This document shows, one piece after another, positions 1-9,416 of a stretch of DNA of 22,490 bases. The notes below the pieces were generated by a model that saw only the letters and a list, made by a program, of their open reading frames with translations, searched no databases and was not told where the DNA came from. The stretch is from contig MLAK01001307.1 of NCBI GenBank assembly GCA_001839685.1, forward strand, positions 1-22,490. Direction: 5' to 3'. The DNA comes from Tritrichomonas foetus (Eukaryota; Parabasalia; Tritrichomonadida; Tritrichomonadidae). Each line of letters begins with the position of its first letter. Within the stretch, counting starts at the first letter, position 1. The translations under genes were made by a program, and so were the position numbers.

Positions 1-950
1 TGGTTTCATTTCTGGATATTTATAGGGGGTGGTAATGACTCAAACATAATATATTTTGAACGAAACTAAAAAAATTAATGAAGGAAAATCAGCTGAAGTG
101 TTTTAAATATTAAAAATTGTGATAGAATAAGAATTTTATGCACTGGAAATCTTAAAAAACAATTTTGAAGATGATGAAGGATCACAAAACTCAAAATCTT
201 CTCATTCAAAAATAAAAGTGAAAACACAATATTTAGTCACTAAAAATGGAAACGATTTATAATATGATGTGATAGTATCAGTCATATTTCTCACCCAAAT
301 ATGGCGCTGAGTGTACAATTATTCATGAAAAAGGATTGCCTTATTCTAATTTGAATTCCAAAAACAAAGCAAACACGTGATTTTTAAATTTCAATTCAAT
401 CATCAGATAATACGCATACTGATGCCTTTGGTACATTTTTTCATATGTCACCATTATGCTTTACATTATAACACAATCAGGATTATGAAATTTTGATTGA
501 CTTATAACACCGAGATGTTCATATAAGGCAATGAGATATGTGAGAAGTTCGATAGATATTATTGATGAGAATTAGAATTCTCCAACGAGATCAAAATAAA
601 CCCAACTTCAGCAGTAATATGTGAACTGTCTGTTGTTATAAGTCGATCATCATTGCCTGATCAAACAGTAATGTACGTTCATCACCAAAACGATGGTTAA
701 AATGATGTTTTTGATTCCTTCTAAATCATGCATAGCAGCAATTGCTGTCTTTAATCATTAATGCAAATGATGTTTTCTGTATAATTATACAGAAAAGAAA
801 TTCAATTTTATCAAACAAAGAAAAAACAAGAATAATTTTAGTCAGTAAAACCATGTTTTAGACAACAACATATCTATATATTTTCTATATGAACATTAAA
901 TTTAATCCTACAAATCAAATTCTCGAAACAAAGAACAACGTTACGCAAAA
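1..950. other. Gene-free AT-rich stretch
   Basis: I see no convincing gene here. Short open runs exist on the plus strand, for example about 20 codons near 403-470 that read like protein and then hit a stop, followed by further broken runs to about 700. This could be a decayed coding relic, but I cannot assign it to a family. The last part, about 780-950, is plain AT-rich sequence downstream of the RAE1-like gene. Confidence 0.5.
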
Positions 951-1949
951 TCAGCCTGAGTCTTTTGCACTCCACATTCTCAGAGTCATTTCCATTGGTG
1001 GCGATTTTTCATCAGCACCACGTGACCAGTCGTTTCCTGTTGCGCACGCGTAAAAATTCTTGCCGGGCATGATTGCCAATGCTGTGATTGGCACTTTTGC
1101 GGTTGTCATTGGCTTTTCAGTGGTTTTTACGCCTTTGTCTTTATTGAAAAATTCAATGATTCCGTTTGAGCCACCGCTCATGAAAATGTTTTTGTTTGGC
1201 AAGTTTGAGACAGCTACACAGTTAGATGAATACACCTCATCGCCTGCACGATGAACTGGGATGATTTTTCCGCCAGTTCCGAGAAGATTAGTTTCGATTG
1301 CGCCATTCACGGATGATGCAACATAGCCTTTTCCGTCTGGCGAGATAGCGATAGAAGTGATGATTGAATTGAGTTGAGTTGATTTTGCAGATAAAGATTT
1401 TGTGGTTTGTTTCATATCTACCATATGGACTTTTGGCTCTGTCGCATATGTGGCGACAACGACTGAGTCACCAGCTGTATCAAGTGCGCAGCATTTGGCC
1501 GGAAGATCTATCGTATTGGCTGGTTTCGAAGTATCGCGAATATCCCAAAAATTCAATTTGAAATCGTATAAGGATCCTGTAACGAGTAAGCTTTGGTTTT
1601 GACACCAATGGACTCCAGAAATAATTCCAGAGTGTTTTCCGATCGACGTTGGATTGTTTTCACCGTTTTTCAATTGCATCACCATTCCACTCGCCGTTCC
1701 ATAGAAAATTGAATTGTCTGGGTTAAACGTGCAACGGAGGATGGCGTCTTTGGCAGTAGTGTGGTTTATCTTCGTGAGATATTGAACTTGCGGAATATTA
1801 TTTCCTTGTGGAACCAATCTCCATAATGTGAGTGAATTATCCCAGCTTGAGGCGCAAACGAGAGGATTTTGTAAATTATTGTTAAATGCAATCTCTGAAA
1901 TTGTGTCGGAAGGAATATTGTCGAATTTGATGGATTGACCAGGATTCAT
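951..1949 (-). CDS. RAE1: RAE1/Gle2-like WD40 mRNA export factor
   Basis: This 332-residue WD40 protein resembles RAE1/Gle2, the nuclear-pore beta-propeller that binds the GLEBS motif of Nup98-type nucleoporins and works in mRNA export and mitosis. Visible support includes an N-terminal blade with SSWDNSLTLW (about residues 34-43), a middle blade with GSLYDFKLNFWDIRD, the segment DLPAKCCALD that matches the family's LPERCY region, and near the C terminus NDWSRGADE, the counterpart of the YDWSKGHE signature of animal RAE1. The length is slightly below the usual 350-370 residues, with short loops. The start is a true ATG. The gene has no visible intron. It is co-oriented with the ENTH gene but separated by about 200 bp, so I infer independent transcription. 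BUB3 is a related propeller, but the C-terminal signature favours RAE1. Confidence 0.88.
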   Translation of the reverse strand: MNPGQSIKFDNIPSDTISEIAFNNNLQNPLVCASSWDNSLTLWRLVPQGNNIPQVQYLTKINHTTAKDAILRCTFNPDNSIFYGTASGMVMQLKNGENNPTSIGKHSGIISGVHWCQNQSLLVTGSLYDFKLNFWDIRDTSKPANTIDLPAKCCALDTAGDSVVVATYATEPKVHMVDMKQTTKSLSAKSTQLNSIITSIAISPDGKGYVASSVNGAIETNLLGTGGKIIPVHRAGDEVYSSNCVAVSNLPNKNIFMSGGSNGIIEFFNKDKGVKTTEKPMTTAKVPITALAIMPGKNFYACATGNDWSRGADEKSPPMEMTLRMWSAKDSG

Positions 1950-2148
1950 TCTGATTTTGGAAAAGTGGCTTTTATCGTCCTCCTCACAAAAAGTTAAAAA
2001 TCATTTATCCAAAAATCAACATTAGATGAAATACTGTTAAGAATATTATCAAAGAACTTTTAATTAAACCTCTAGAAATGACTAGGTCATTACACCTAAT
2101 TTGCACGACCTGTTTTTACTTTTCTCCGTTTCCAATGATTTATCTTCA

Positions 2149-3654
2149 TTAGTATGGACGTGTGATTGGCTGATTGTATCCTCTTTCCATGGTATCTGGC
2201 CTTCCGTGTGCTCGCTGTGGGCGCTTCTGGAGATCGAGATCGACTAAATCGCCAAATTCGTCGAACATTCCGCCACCTGGGTTCTGACTTTGCTGATTCG
2301 GCTGTTGTGACATAGGCTGCATTGGAATGTTCGAGAAGTCGAGAATTCCATCAAAGTTCGGGTCTGGCTGAGCTTGCATTGGCGCTTGCATTGGCTGTTG
2401 TCTTTGTTGCGTAGGTGATGGACCGAAGAGGAGTTCATCTGCTGATGGAGGTTGTTGTTGTTGTTGGAAAAAGTTGTACTGTTGGTGTTGGAGATTTTGT
2501 TGGGAATAGTTTTGCTGAGGGAAAGCAGGTTGCCCGCCAAAATTATTTTGACCATAACCGGCATTTTGTTGGCCAAATGCATTTTGTTGCTGTGGGTATC
2601 CACCAAACACATTCTGTTGTTGTTGCTGTTGTTGGAATGGATTGCTTTGCTGCTGCTGGAACGGATTAGAATTCGGCTGCTGCTGTGGCTGCTGGAATGG
2701 ACTAGCTTGAGGCTTTGGTTGCATTTGTTGTTGCTGCTGGAATGGATTTGAATTTTGTTGCTGTTGCTGTTGTTGGAAAGGATTAGAATTCTGTTGCTGT
2801 GGTTGCTGATTGAACATATTAAATCCTTGTTGCTGTTGTTGGAAGCCTCCGCCGGTGTTTCCAGAATTAAGTTGCTTATTTTGTTGCTGATTTGACTTTT
2901 CGCGTGGATCAAACTCCAGCTCTTCATCATCGCTTGATGTGTATTGGATCTGGGCTGATGCTGCCTGTGTTGTTTGCTGTGGGTGGCTCTTGCTTGCGCT
3001 TTGTGCATGCTTGCCGCTGCCACTTTTATTGCTGCTACTGTCCTCGTCTTTATAAGGGTTGTTATACGAAGAGGACGTGTTTGAACTATACATTGATGGG
3101 CTAGCAGCTGAATAAGGTGCAGAGCTTCCTTTCATTTTAACTTCGAGTGGTTGCACATAATGATTTTTGACACGATCGAGCGTAGATTCGCTGTTCTTTC
3201 GAACTTCCTCATACTGTGCTTGATTGTTAGCAAGGGCGAGAAGGTTTTGGACGAGGTTTCGGCTTTGTTCTTCATTCATATATTCGCGTGGTTTATGTGA
3301 AGTAAAATGATGCGAGTTGGAAACTGTCTGGAGCTCACCTGATCCGCTGAGAATCATTTGCCTCACCTGAGGGCTTCCGTAGCGAAGACAGTAATCCAAA
3401 ATTTGGAGAGCCTTCCTACAGCAGACAGGAGCCTTTTGAATGCGTATGAAACGCTTCCAAAGTGTCTTTCGAATGCTTGTAAGGGCAGCTGAATTGTATG
3501 TAAGTTTAGCTACTGTTAAATATTCGCCATCGGTAATTTGTTCGTCATCATCACGAGTCGCCTCAAGAACACGCTTTTGGACATCGTCCTTGTTTTTAAA
3601 CATGTATTCGGTTTTACGTGCTTTTTCTTTTGTCCACTTAAGTACACTTGCCAT
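2149..3654 (-). CDS. ENTH-domain epsin-like endocytic adaptor
   Basis: This 501-residue protein begins with an ENTH/ANTH-type membrane-binding domain (about residues 5-150). The domain has the typical KARKTEYMFKNKDDVQKRVLEAT start and helical segments through KALQILDYCLRYGS. Epsins bind phosphoinositides and link cargo, clathrin and EH-domain proteins at forming vesicles. The tail (about 255-430) is extremely Gln/Asn-rich and carries four NPF motifs (residues 291, 303, 330, 338), the ligand of EH domains. A clathrin-box-like LVDLD lies at 470-474, and acidic DEF/DELLF motifs that could contact adaptors are nearby. I see no clear ubiquitin-interacting motif, so it may be an EpsinR-like or minimal epsin. 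The ATG start lies a few bases downstream of a candidate initiator element. The last residues have no recognised signal. Confidence 0.85.
   Translation of the reverse strand: MASVLKWTKEKARKTEYMFKNKDDVQKRVLEATRDDDEQITDGEYLTVAKLTYNSAALTSIRKTLWKRFIRIQKAPVCCRKALQILDYCLRYGSPQVRQMILSGSGELQTVSNSHHFTSHKPREYMNEEQSRNLVQNLLALANNQAQYEEVRKNSESTLDRVKNHYVQPLEVKMKGSSAPYSAASPSMYSSNTSSSYNNPYKDEDSSSNKSGSGKHAQSASKSHPQQTTQAASAQIQYTSSDDEELEFDPREKSNQQQNKQLNSGNTGGGFQQQQQGFNMFNQQPQQQNSNPFQQQQQQQNSNPFQQQQQMQPKPQASPFQQPQQQPNSNPFQQQQSNPFQQQQQQQNVFGGYPQQQNAFGQQNAGYGQNNFGGQPAFPQQNYSQQNLQHQQYNFFQQQQQPPSADELLFGPSPTQQRQQPMQAPMQAQPDPNFDGILDFSNIPMQPMSQQPNQQSQNPGGGMFDEFGDLVDLDLQKRPQRAHGRPDTMERGYNQPITRPY
2380..2892 (-). repeat. 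Gln/NPF low-complexity repeat inside the ENTH gene
   Basis: The segment encoding about residues 255-425 is a run of CAA/CAG codons (TTG/CTG on the plus strand). Imperfect units of the form N-S-N-P-F followed by 4 to 7 Q recur. The DNA repeat makes length variation by slippage likely, and it generates long false reading frames on the opposite strand. Confidence 0.8.
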
Positions 3655-3662
3655 TTTTTGGT

Positions 3663-3667
3663 TATGA
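3663..3667 (-). promoter_or_regulatory. Candidate trichomonad initiator (Inr) of the ENTH gene
   Basis: On the minus strand TCATA lies about 10 bases upstream of the ENTH ATG. It fits the trichomonad Inr consensus TCA-Py-(T/A), which typically sits within about 20 bases of the start codon. The motif is short and could occur by chance in this AT-rich DNA. Confidence 0.35.
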
Positions 3668-3835
3668 AATATTTCGAAATGATAAAAAATGTTTATCTAG
3701 ATTTAAAAAGAACAGAATTTTCTGAAAATTTATAAAAAATAAGAACAAAAGTGAGAAATTTCAAATAGAAAATCTTGAAAATTGAAAATTTAAAATGATA
3801 GGACAGAAAAATTGAATAAATTATCACTGAATGCT

Positions 3836-3843
3836 ATTTATCT
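3836..3843 (+). repeat. Left 8-bp target-site duplication (ATTTATCT) of the outer element
   Basis: ATTTATCT abuts the left end AGATGTATACAAAC. The same 8-mer occurs directly after the right end at 6148-6155. Confidence 0.75.
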
Positions 3844-3905
3844 AGATGTATACAAACCAAATAGTCTTAACGTACGAAATCACTCAAATGATCCTTATCA
3901 TCAGT
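3844..3905 (+). repeat. End segment A (62 bp), inverted copy at 5851-5912
   Basis: The segment runs from AGATGTATACAAACC to the bases before ATAAAATC. Its reverse complement is found without mismatch at 5851-5912. In both places the next bases toward the right are ATAAAATC or its context, so the two copies share one junction. Confidence 0.85.
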
Positions 3906-4134
3906 ATAAAATCACTTTTTATCTCAATAATTCTCAGAAATTTCTGTGGGGTTTATTTTTTTCTCACAATTTTTTTTTGGATTTGGTTTTCTCTGTATCT
4001 TGATTTTTAAATTATAATATTTATATATTATTAATAGGATTACAATTAAATAATTTTTAGATGACAATAATATCAACAATTATTCATTTAGATCTCTCAA
4101 TAGTCTTCTACATCTAGATCTAGTTAGTTTGTAT
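3906..4134 (+). repeat. Segment B, first copy (interrupted; finishes at 5038-5043)
   Basis: The segment begins ATAAAATC and is interrupted after GTTTGTAT (4127-4134) by the 895-bp element. The remaining six bases, ACATCT, lie at 5038-5043 after the duplicated GTTTGTAT. It is identical to 5913-6147 at every unambiguous base I compared. Confidence 0.85.
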
Positions 4135-5029
4135 AAAAGTACACAACCTATGCTTCTACGCTTATGATTTTATTTATATTTTCTCCATATAATTAGCATA
4201 ATTAAAAAATAATATATCCAAAATATTAAAAGATTTTGTCTTTTTATTTTTGAGATATTCTTCGATTTAATAAAAAAAGCAATTTTTTTAGAAATACTTA
4301 TTGTTTTGAATACATTATAATCGTATATTCCATTGAAAATGAAAATCTACTTTTTTCCCACACATATGCGACATATCCTTGATTTTTGAGAGTATTTACA
4401 TGGATAAGCTCCTTCAAAAGTATTTTAAGAAAGAAAAAAAAATTATGCCCAAAAAATAAGATTCTCAAATAATTTCAGAATTAAATTCAATTTCCTTCTT
4501 TATTAATAAGAATGTTCATGATTTTGTGTGAGTTGAATACAATTGGTTCATTAGACTTTGATCAAATATCGAATTTTTTTTGAGAACGTAATTCTCGACA
4601 ACCAAAAGACGAAAATGCTTTATAAATCGATGTTAATACATTCTGACGAAATTGTGCATGTTGGCAAAGTTTGAAAAAAAATCTAAGCATCAATCTTTCG
4701 GAAAATTCAAATTCAATAAAATTGGTGTATTGCAAGATAAATTCGATAAAATTGTCCACATAGTAGGGATAATATAGAGAAATATTTGAGTAACTCTTTG
4801 ATCTAGTGGAAAGGGCTAAATCTTTCATCTGCCTGGAGATTTTAGAAATAACGTGTAATTTCGAAAATAGTAATCAAGCGAATTTTGGCATTTTTTATTG
4901 GTTGAGATCTATTCAGCAAAAATTCGTTGCTGTAAATTAAGCATCAGAGAGTCGGGAAGTTGTTTCCAAGATTCGAAAAAGTTCAGTTTATTTAATGAAA
5001 ATAAACGTATTTCCAGGTTGTGTACTTTT
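4135..5029. mobile_element. 895-bp inner element with 15-bp terminal inverted repeats
   Basis: The left end is AAAAGTACACAACCT and the right end is its exact reverse complement (5015-5029). The flanks are the perfect 8-bp duplication GTTTGTAT (4127-4134 and 5030-5037). The interior is AT-rich. The only notable reading frame (4562-4828, minus, 88 codons) resembles no transposase, so this looks non-autonomous. Its ends differ from those of the host element, so it is a second family. Confidence 0.75.
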
Positions 5030-5037
5030 GTTTGTAT
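5030..5037 (+). repeat. Right 8-bp duplication (GTTTGTAT) of the inner element
   Basis: Exact copy of 4127-4134; removing the inner element and one copy restores an uninterrupted segment B identical to the one at 5913-6147. Confidence 0.8.
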
Positions 5038-5043
5038 ACATCT

Positions 5044-5850
5044 GATTTTATAGCATTAATATCTTGATTATTTCTTATCATAAATCGTGCTTTTTATTAT
5101 CATATGACCCTCCATCGAAAATTATAATGTTTTCCAAAATACAAAAATGAAGTATAAAAAAAATATTAATAATTTTGATATAAATAAAAAAAATTTAGGC
5201 ATCAATGAAAAGATTACGAATGTTTTGCCATCTAATTGGCGAGTCATCAGAAAATTCACTTGGCATCGAGTCTGGAAAAAAACATATTGGATTCCATTTT
5301 TCTTGATTTGGTCTTTCAATCGTTGTATCTGTATCCCTGCTTGAGAATGTGCTGTTGAGGACTGCCAGTCTATTTTCTTCATATACTAAAATTTTATGAC
5401 AGAAAAGATTTCAATACATTCTTATTTGTCAAATGGAAATTGAATTAATTCAACATCACTGAGTTAAAACTATCAAAATTTTCGCGATTTTTAATTAAAA
5501 ATCGATAGAAGAAGTGTAAATAGAATTATGGGAAGCAGTATTATAATCTTTGTGATTCTTGGAAAAAAAGCTTCTCACAATTTTTTTTTAGGCTTTCTCC
5601 AAAATCGCTCTTTTTTCGGTTTAATTGTTGCAAAATTTCAAAACTATGAATAAATATGGCTCATAACTATAAAAAATAGATTTAACAATTGACTGAAAGC
5701 TGTTCACCCGAAAACTGAAACAATAGCTTCTTCAGAATCATTTTCGAAATATTTGTGAATTCGACCATTTGCGAAGTTTGCGATAAGGGAAATTTTCGTC
5801 ATTCTTTTAGCTATTTGGGTTTTGATTTTTGACTGATGGTATTAAGTAAT
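5044..5850. other. Unassigned segment between the two element copies
   Basis: This segment starts with GATTTTAT (5044-5051), the reverse complement of the ATAAAATC found at 3906-3913 and 5913-5920, and runs to the inverted end A'. It is AT-rich with no convincing reading frame. It may be the interior of a longer relative of the 297-bp unit that was inverted by recombination between A and A'. This is an inference from the junctions. Confidence 0.4.
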
Positions 5851-5912
5851 ACTGATGATAAGGATCATTTGAGTGATTTCGTACGTTAAGACTATTTGGT
5901 TTGTATACATCT
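5851..5912 (-). repeat. Inverted end segment A'
   Basis: Exact reverse complement of 3844-3905. Its outer tip (ACATCT) is followed directly by ATAAAATC of the second segment B. Confidence 0.85.
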
Positions 5913-6147
5913 ATAAAATCACTTTTTATCTCAATAATTCTCAGAAATTTCTGTGGGGTTTATTTTTTTCTCACAATTTTTTTTTGGATTTGGTTTTCTC
6001 TGTATCTTGATTTTTAAATTATAATATTTATATATTATTAATAGGATTACAATTAAATAATTTTTAGATGACAATAATATCAACAATTATTCATTTAGAT
6101 CTCTCAATAGTCTTCTACATCTAGANCTAGTTAGTTTGTATACATCT
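5913..6147 (+). repeat. Segment B, second copy (intact, 235 bp)
   Basis: Uninterrupted copy ending GTTTGTATACATCT. One ambiguous base lies at 6126, where the first copy has T. Identity with the interrupted copy indicates recent duplication or gene conversion. Confidence 0.85.
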
Positions 6148-6155
6148 ATTTATCT
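6148..6155 (+). repeat. Right 8-bp target-site duplication (ATTTATCT)
   Basis: Matches 3836-3843 exactly and closes the outer element. Confidence 0.75.
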
Positions 6156-7079
6156 GGATAAAAATGAAATATTTTAGAAAAAGTTTATACAGTTGAAAGG
6201 AATTCAGATGTATTTCATAGAGCAATTCAACACATTCTGAAAAAGTGAAATTTATATTCAAATTACAGACTAATTAGACCTAATATTTTGAATAACAGTG
6301 GTCAATTTGATTGACAGTATAGAAACCCGAATTCAGAAATTGCGATTGATTTCATCAGAAAAATATTCCAGATATTTTGCCTATAACAAGGAGTATATAT
6401 TGATATTAACATGAGGTGAAATAACCCTGCCTTCAAAAATTGTTATCAACCAACTTGAGCTTCTGTCAAATTGAATAAGAAGTGAAGTGATGTTTTGATC
6501 GGAGATGACTTGACAAATTTATTTTAACTTTTTGATAAGATAAATAGTCGCGGATTTATACGATTCGGTAGACTTCTGATAAAGGGAATTCGGATAAAAG
6601 TCCAACAAATTCCCAATAAGCAATCGAAAATATGTTTGTGATAGTTAACTTAACCAAAAACCGAAATAAATGAAATACGAAATATCTCAAATCTATTTTA
6701 TTTTTACTGTAAGAATAAAATACCATGTAATACCTGCTATATATGTTATATAATGCAACTGTTTAATATATATATTGTTACTTTTATGTTTTCTTTTATG
6801 CAGTTGATTCATCAATATAATCATGTATCGAACTTTAATAGATACCTGAAACTGACATGAATACTACAAGTTATTCTAAATATAATGGTAAAAAAGGAAT
6901 TATTAATTTCGAGACAACAATACAAGTGACATCATTCATTCAATAAAGAATTTTCAAGGAAGGCGTCTTTTTCATATTCAATAATTTGTGAAGAATCATA
7001 TCTGATTTGAATTATATATCTGACCAGATATGAATTCATTTTGAGATTGTTTGTTCGGCCAATTTCTGTTTTCAAAAAA
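6156..7079. other. AT-rich spacer upstream of the GRP170-like gene
   Basis: No gene is seen. The stretch includes TA-rich runs near 6735-6780. A TCATT at 7036-7040 fits the trichomonad initiator consensus but sits about 40 bases before the ATG, further than usual, so I do not call it. Confidence 0.5.
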
Positions 7080-9416
7080 ATGCTTTCTATCTTTATCGTT
7101 TTTGCTTCATCCGCTGTCTTTGGAATTGATTTCGGCTCAGAATATATCAAAGTCGGAATGGCTCTTCCAGGCAAAAGTGTTCATATCGCTCTCAATCAAC
7201 AATCAAAACGATTATCACCATCGTATTTCGCATTCTGGAATAATTCAAATCCAAGGAACTCAAATGTTGATGGCCACTGGGATTTGAAAGATTTGACAAA
7301 TTGCAGCTGGGCATTTTTGGATGCTGCAAAATCCCATACAAATCGATTTCCAAGCAACGGCGTCAAAGGACTTTCTCCACTTCTCGAAAACATTCACGGA
7401 TTTAAGCGCCGCGAGATTATAGCTTTGGTTCTCCGCCATTTAATTTCGACAGTTGATGATGGAAACTGGAAGCCTGAAACAGCCACAATTGTTTTTACAG
7501 TGGAGCCAGTTTTCCCATACGAAGAACGAATCGCCATCATGGAAGCCGTCAAACTCACCAATGCAACACTCGCGGCAATTATTGATTCTCCAACCGCCGC
7601 TGCAAACGTTTACGGTTTAGAAAAACGATCATTGTTTGCAGACAAACCAAAAACCGTTATTTTCCTTGATATTGGATCAACACATACGTGGGCAGCACTT
7701 TTCAAGTTTACTCAAGTCAAAGATAAACAAGATATTGAAGAACTTGCAGTTTCATATAACTATTCTCTTGGTGGAAATTTAATTGATGATAAAGTTGCTA
7801 ATTTATTAATGAATCAATTTTATGCCAAACACAAAATCGAAATCAAAACTGAAAGAGAAATTCGTCAATTTTATGAAGAAGCACGTCGTGCAAAAGAACT
7901 TTTATCAATTAATGAAAATGTTGATATTAAAATGGAAGACATCATTGATGATTACTCATTAAATTATAAATTAGAACGTTCAGAATTCGAAGGAATGATT
8001 TCTGAATTTAACGAATCACTTCGTAACCTTATCGAAGATGTAGTTTCAAAAGCTCAACTAAGTCTCGACCAAGTTGATTCAATTGAACTTTTGGGTGGTA
8101 CTACTCGTGTTCCATTTGTAAAGAAATCTATTATGCATATCAGCCATATGAACAAATTGAACAGAACAATGAATAGTGATGAAGCCATGGCGTTAGGCGC
8201 AACTTATGTTGGTGCAGCAATCAGTGGTGCTTTCATTGTCAAAACTGTCAAGACTAAGCCATTTGCATTAATAAACTCTTCTTTAATTCTAGGAAATGGC
8301 GAAAGGAAACCGATTTTTGATGCACTTTCACGTACTACTGAAAAACCTGTTCTTCTTTTAACTGTTGAGCAATGTAGGCAGCCAATGCAAATTGTTTCTG
8401 GTGAAAATGATACACTTTTACAGACTGTTGTTCTTTCGTTTAATGAAGATCAATCTGATACTGATGAAGTACAGCTTAGATTTGGTTTTAATTCTATATC
8501 TGTTCCAACTTTAGTAAATGCAACAGTTTTTAATGGTAAGAAACGAGTGAGAATTATTCGAACTGATCCTGATTGGAAGCTCGATAATGAACAATTATTG
8601 TATAGTCATCAATTTATCAAGAAGATGGATAATATCCTTCGAAGAAGAAGGAAGATTCAACAATTGAGAAACGATTTCGAATCTTATCTTTATAAAATTA
8701 AAGATAAGCTTGAATATGATGAAAGCTTCAAAGAAGTAACAAGTCCAAATGAAAAGAAACAAATTATTGCATTGATTGATGAAGATATGAAATGGTTTGA
8801 AGAAACAGCTAAACCATCTTCTAAAAACATTACTAAGAAACATTCAGAATTAAAGAAACTTACTCGAGAACCAGAAATTCGAGCTGAACAGGCAAAGAAA
8901 AGAGATCCTGCTTTCAAAAAGCTCAATTCAACATTAAATACAGTTTTCAACTCATTGAATGCAACATGGCCAATGTTTAGACCATGGCTGCCAGAGAAAA
9001 AAGTGGAAAATTTATGGACACTTTATAATTCAACTGTTCAATGGTTTGAAGAAAAGTGGAAACTGCAAGCACAAGCTTCACCTTTCGATAATCCAGTTGT
9101 TATGGCTTACGAAATTGATAATAAACAGAAAGGAATAGAAAAGCTTTATAATCAGCTGAAAAACATGGAGAAACCAAAAGAGAAGAAGAAACCTGTCAAG
9201 AAGCCAGCTAAAGCTGTCAATCAAACACAAGCAAATCAAACACAAACAAACCAGACACGATTAGATTCTTCTGAAACTAATCATACAGACGAAAATAAAA
9301 CTATAGATAAAGTTCCAGCAACAGAAACAGAAGCTGGACAGAACGAAGTAACTGATTCACAAAACCATGATGTAAATATAGAAGAAAAGCCGATAGAAAC
9401 AGATAAAGAACTATAA
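7080..9416 (+). CDS. HYOU1: GRP170/HYOU1-type ER Hsp70 chaperone
   Basis: This is a large Hsp70-superfamily chaperone of the endoplasmic reticulum; in this family it acts as nucleotide exchange factor for BiP and as a holdase in protein folding. I chose the ATG at 7080 (778 residues). It gives a short hydrophobic signal peptide, MLSIFIVFASSAVFG, and the frame upstream opens only with TTG. The nucleotide-binding domain follows, with phosphate-1 motif IDFGSEY (16-22), phosphate-2 LDIGST (196-201) and adenosine motif LLGGTTRVP (337-345). After it come a reduced beta domain and a long charged helical domain with a Lys-rich stretch. The tail has at least five N-glycosylation sequons (NQT three times, NHT, NKT), fitting a lumenal protein. 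The last four residues are DKEL, close to KDEL-type retrieval signals. A UAAA motif overlaps the stop codon, as in trichomonad polyadenylation sites. The length is below that of animal HYOU1 (about 1000). Confidence 0.88.
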   Translation: MLSIFIVFASSAVFGIDFGSEYIKVGMALPGKSVHIALNQQSKRLSPSYFAFWNNSNPRNSNVDGHWDLKDLTNCSWAFLDAAKSHTNRFPSNGVKGLSPLLENIHGFKRREIIALVLRHLISTVDDGNWKPETATIVFTVEPVFPYEERIAIMEAVKLTNATLAAIIDSPTAAANVYGLEKRSLFADKPKTVIFLDIGSTHTWAALFKFTQVKDKQDIEELAVSYNYSLGGNLIDDKVANLLMNQFYAKHKIEIKTEREIRQFYEEARRAKELLSINENVDIKMEDIIDDYSLNYKLERSEFEGMISEFNESLRNLIEDVVSKAQLSLDQVDSIELLGGTTRVPFVKKSIMHISHMNKLNRTMNSDEAMALGATYVGAAISGAFIVKTVKTKPFALINSSLILGNGERKPIFDALSRTTEKPVLLLTVEQCRQPMQIVSGENDTLLQTVVLSFNEDQSDTDEVQLRFGFNSISVPTLVNATVFNGKKRVRIIRTDPDWKLDNEQLLYSHQFIKKMDNILRRRRKIQQLRNDFESYLYKIKDKLEYDESFKEVTSPNEKKQIIALIDEDMKWFEETAKPSSKNITKKHSELKKLTREPEIRAEQAKKRDPAFKKLNSTLNTVFNSLNATWPMFRPWLPEKKVENLWTLYNSTVQWFEEKWKLQAQASPFDNPVVMAYEIDNKQKGIEKLYNQLKNMEKPKEKKKPVKKPAKAVNQTQANQTQTNQTRLDSSETNHTDENKTIDKVPATETEAGQNEVTDSQNHDVNIEEKPIETDKEL

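Larger units (their letters stand above)
3844..6147. mobile_element. Composite nested DNA-transposon cluster with 8-bp duplications
   Basis: The outer unit starts AGATGTATACAAAC and ends GTTTGTATACATCT, a 14-bp perfect terminal inverted repeat (about 19 of 21 when extended), flanked by ATTTATCT on both sides. Inside are: a 62-bp end segment A (3844-3905) and its exact reverse complement A' (5851-5912); a 235-bp segment B present twice in direct orientation (3906-4134 plus 5038-5043, and 5913-6147), identical apart from one N; an 895-bp element of another family within the first B; and about 800 bp of unrelated sequence before A'. I found no transposase. Eight-bp duplications are typical of hAT-like and some other cut-and-paste elements, but the superfamily is not assigned. 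The A-B unit alone (297 bp) has the size of a MITE. Confidence 0.75.

Noticed and set aside
2244..3023. 259-codon frame overlapping the ENTH gene
   Set aside because: A shadow in another frame of the CAA/CAG repeat; composition is explained by the Gln-rich coding region.
4562..4828. 88-codon minus-strand frame inside the 895-bp inner element
   Set aside because: No family resemblance I can name, AT-driven composition, and it lies in a non-autonomous element. Possibly a captured gene fragment, but not supportable.
5122..5382. 86-codon minus-strand frame within the transposon cluster
   Set aside because: Phe/Leu-rich C-terminal end from T-rich DNA and an overlapping frame on the other strand; no transposase motif.
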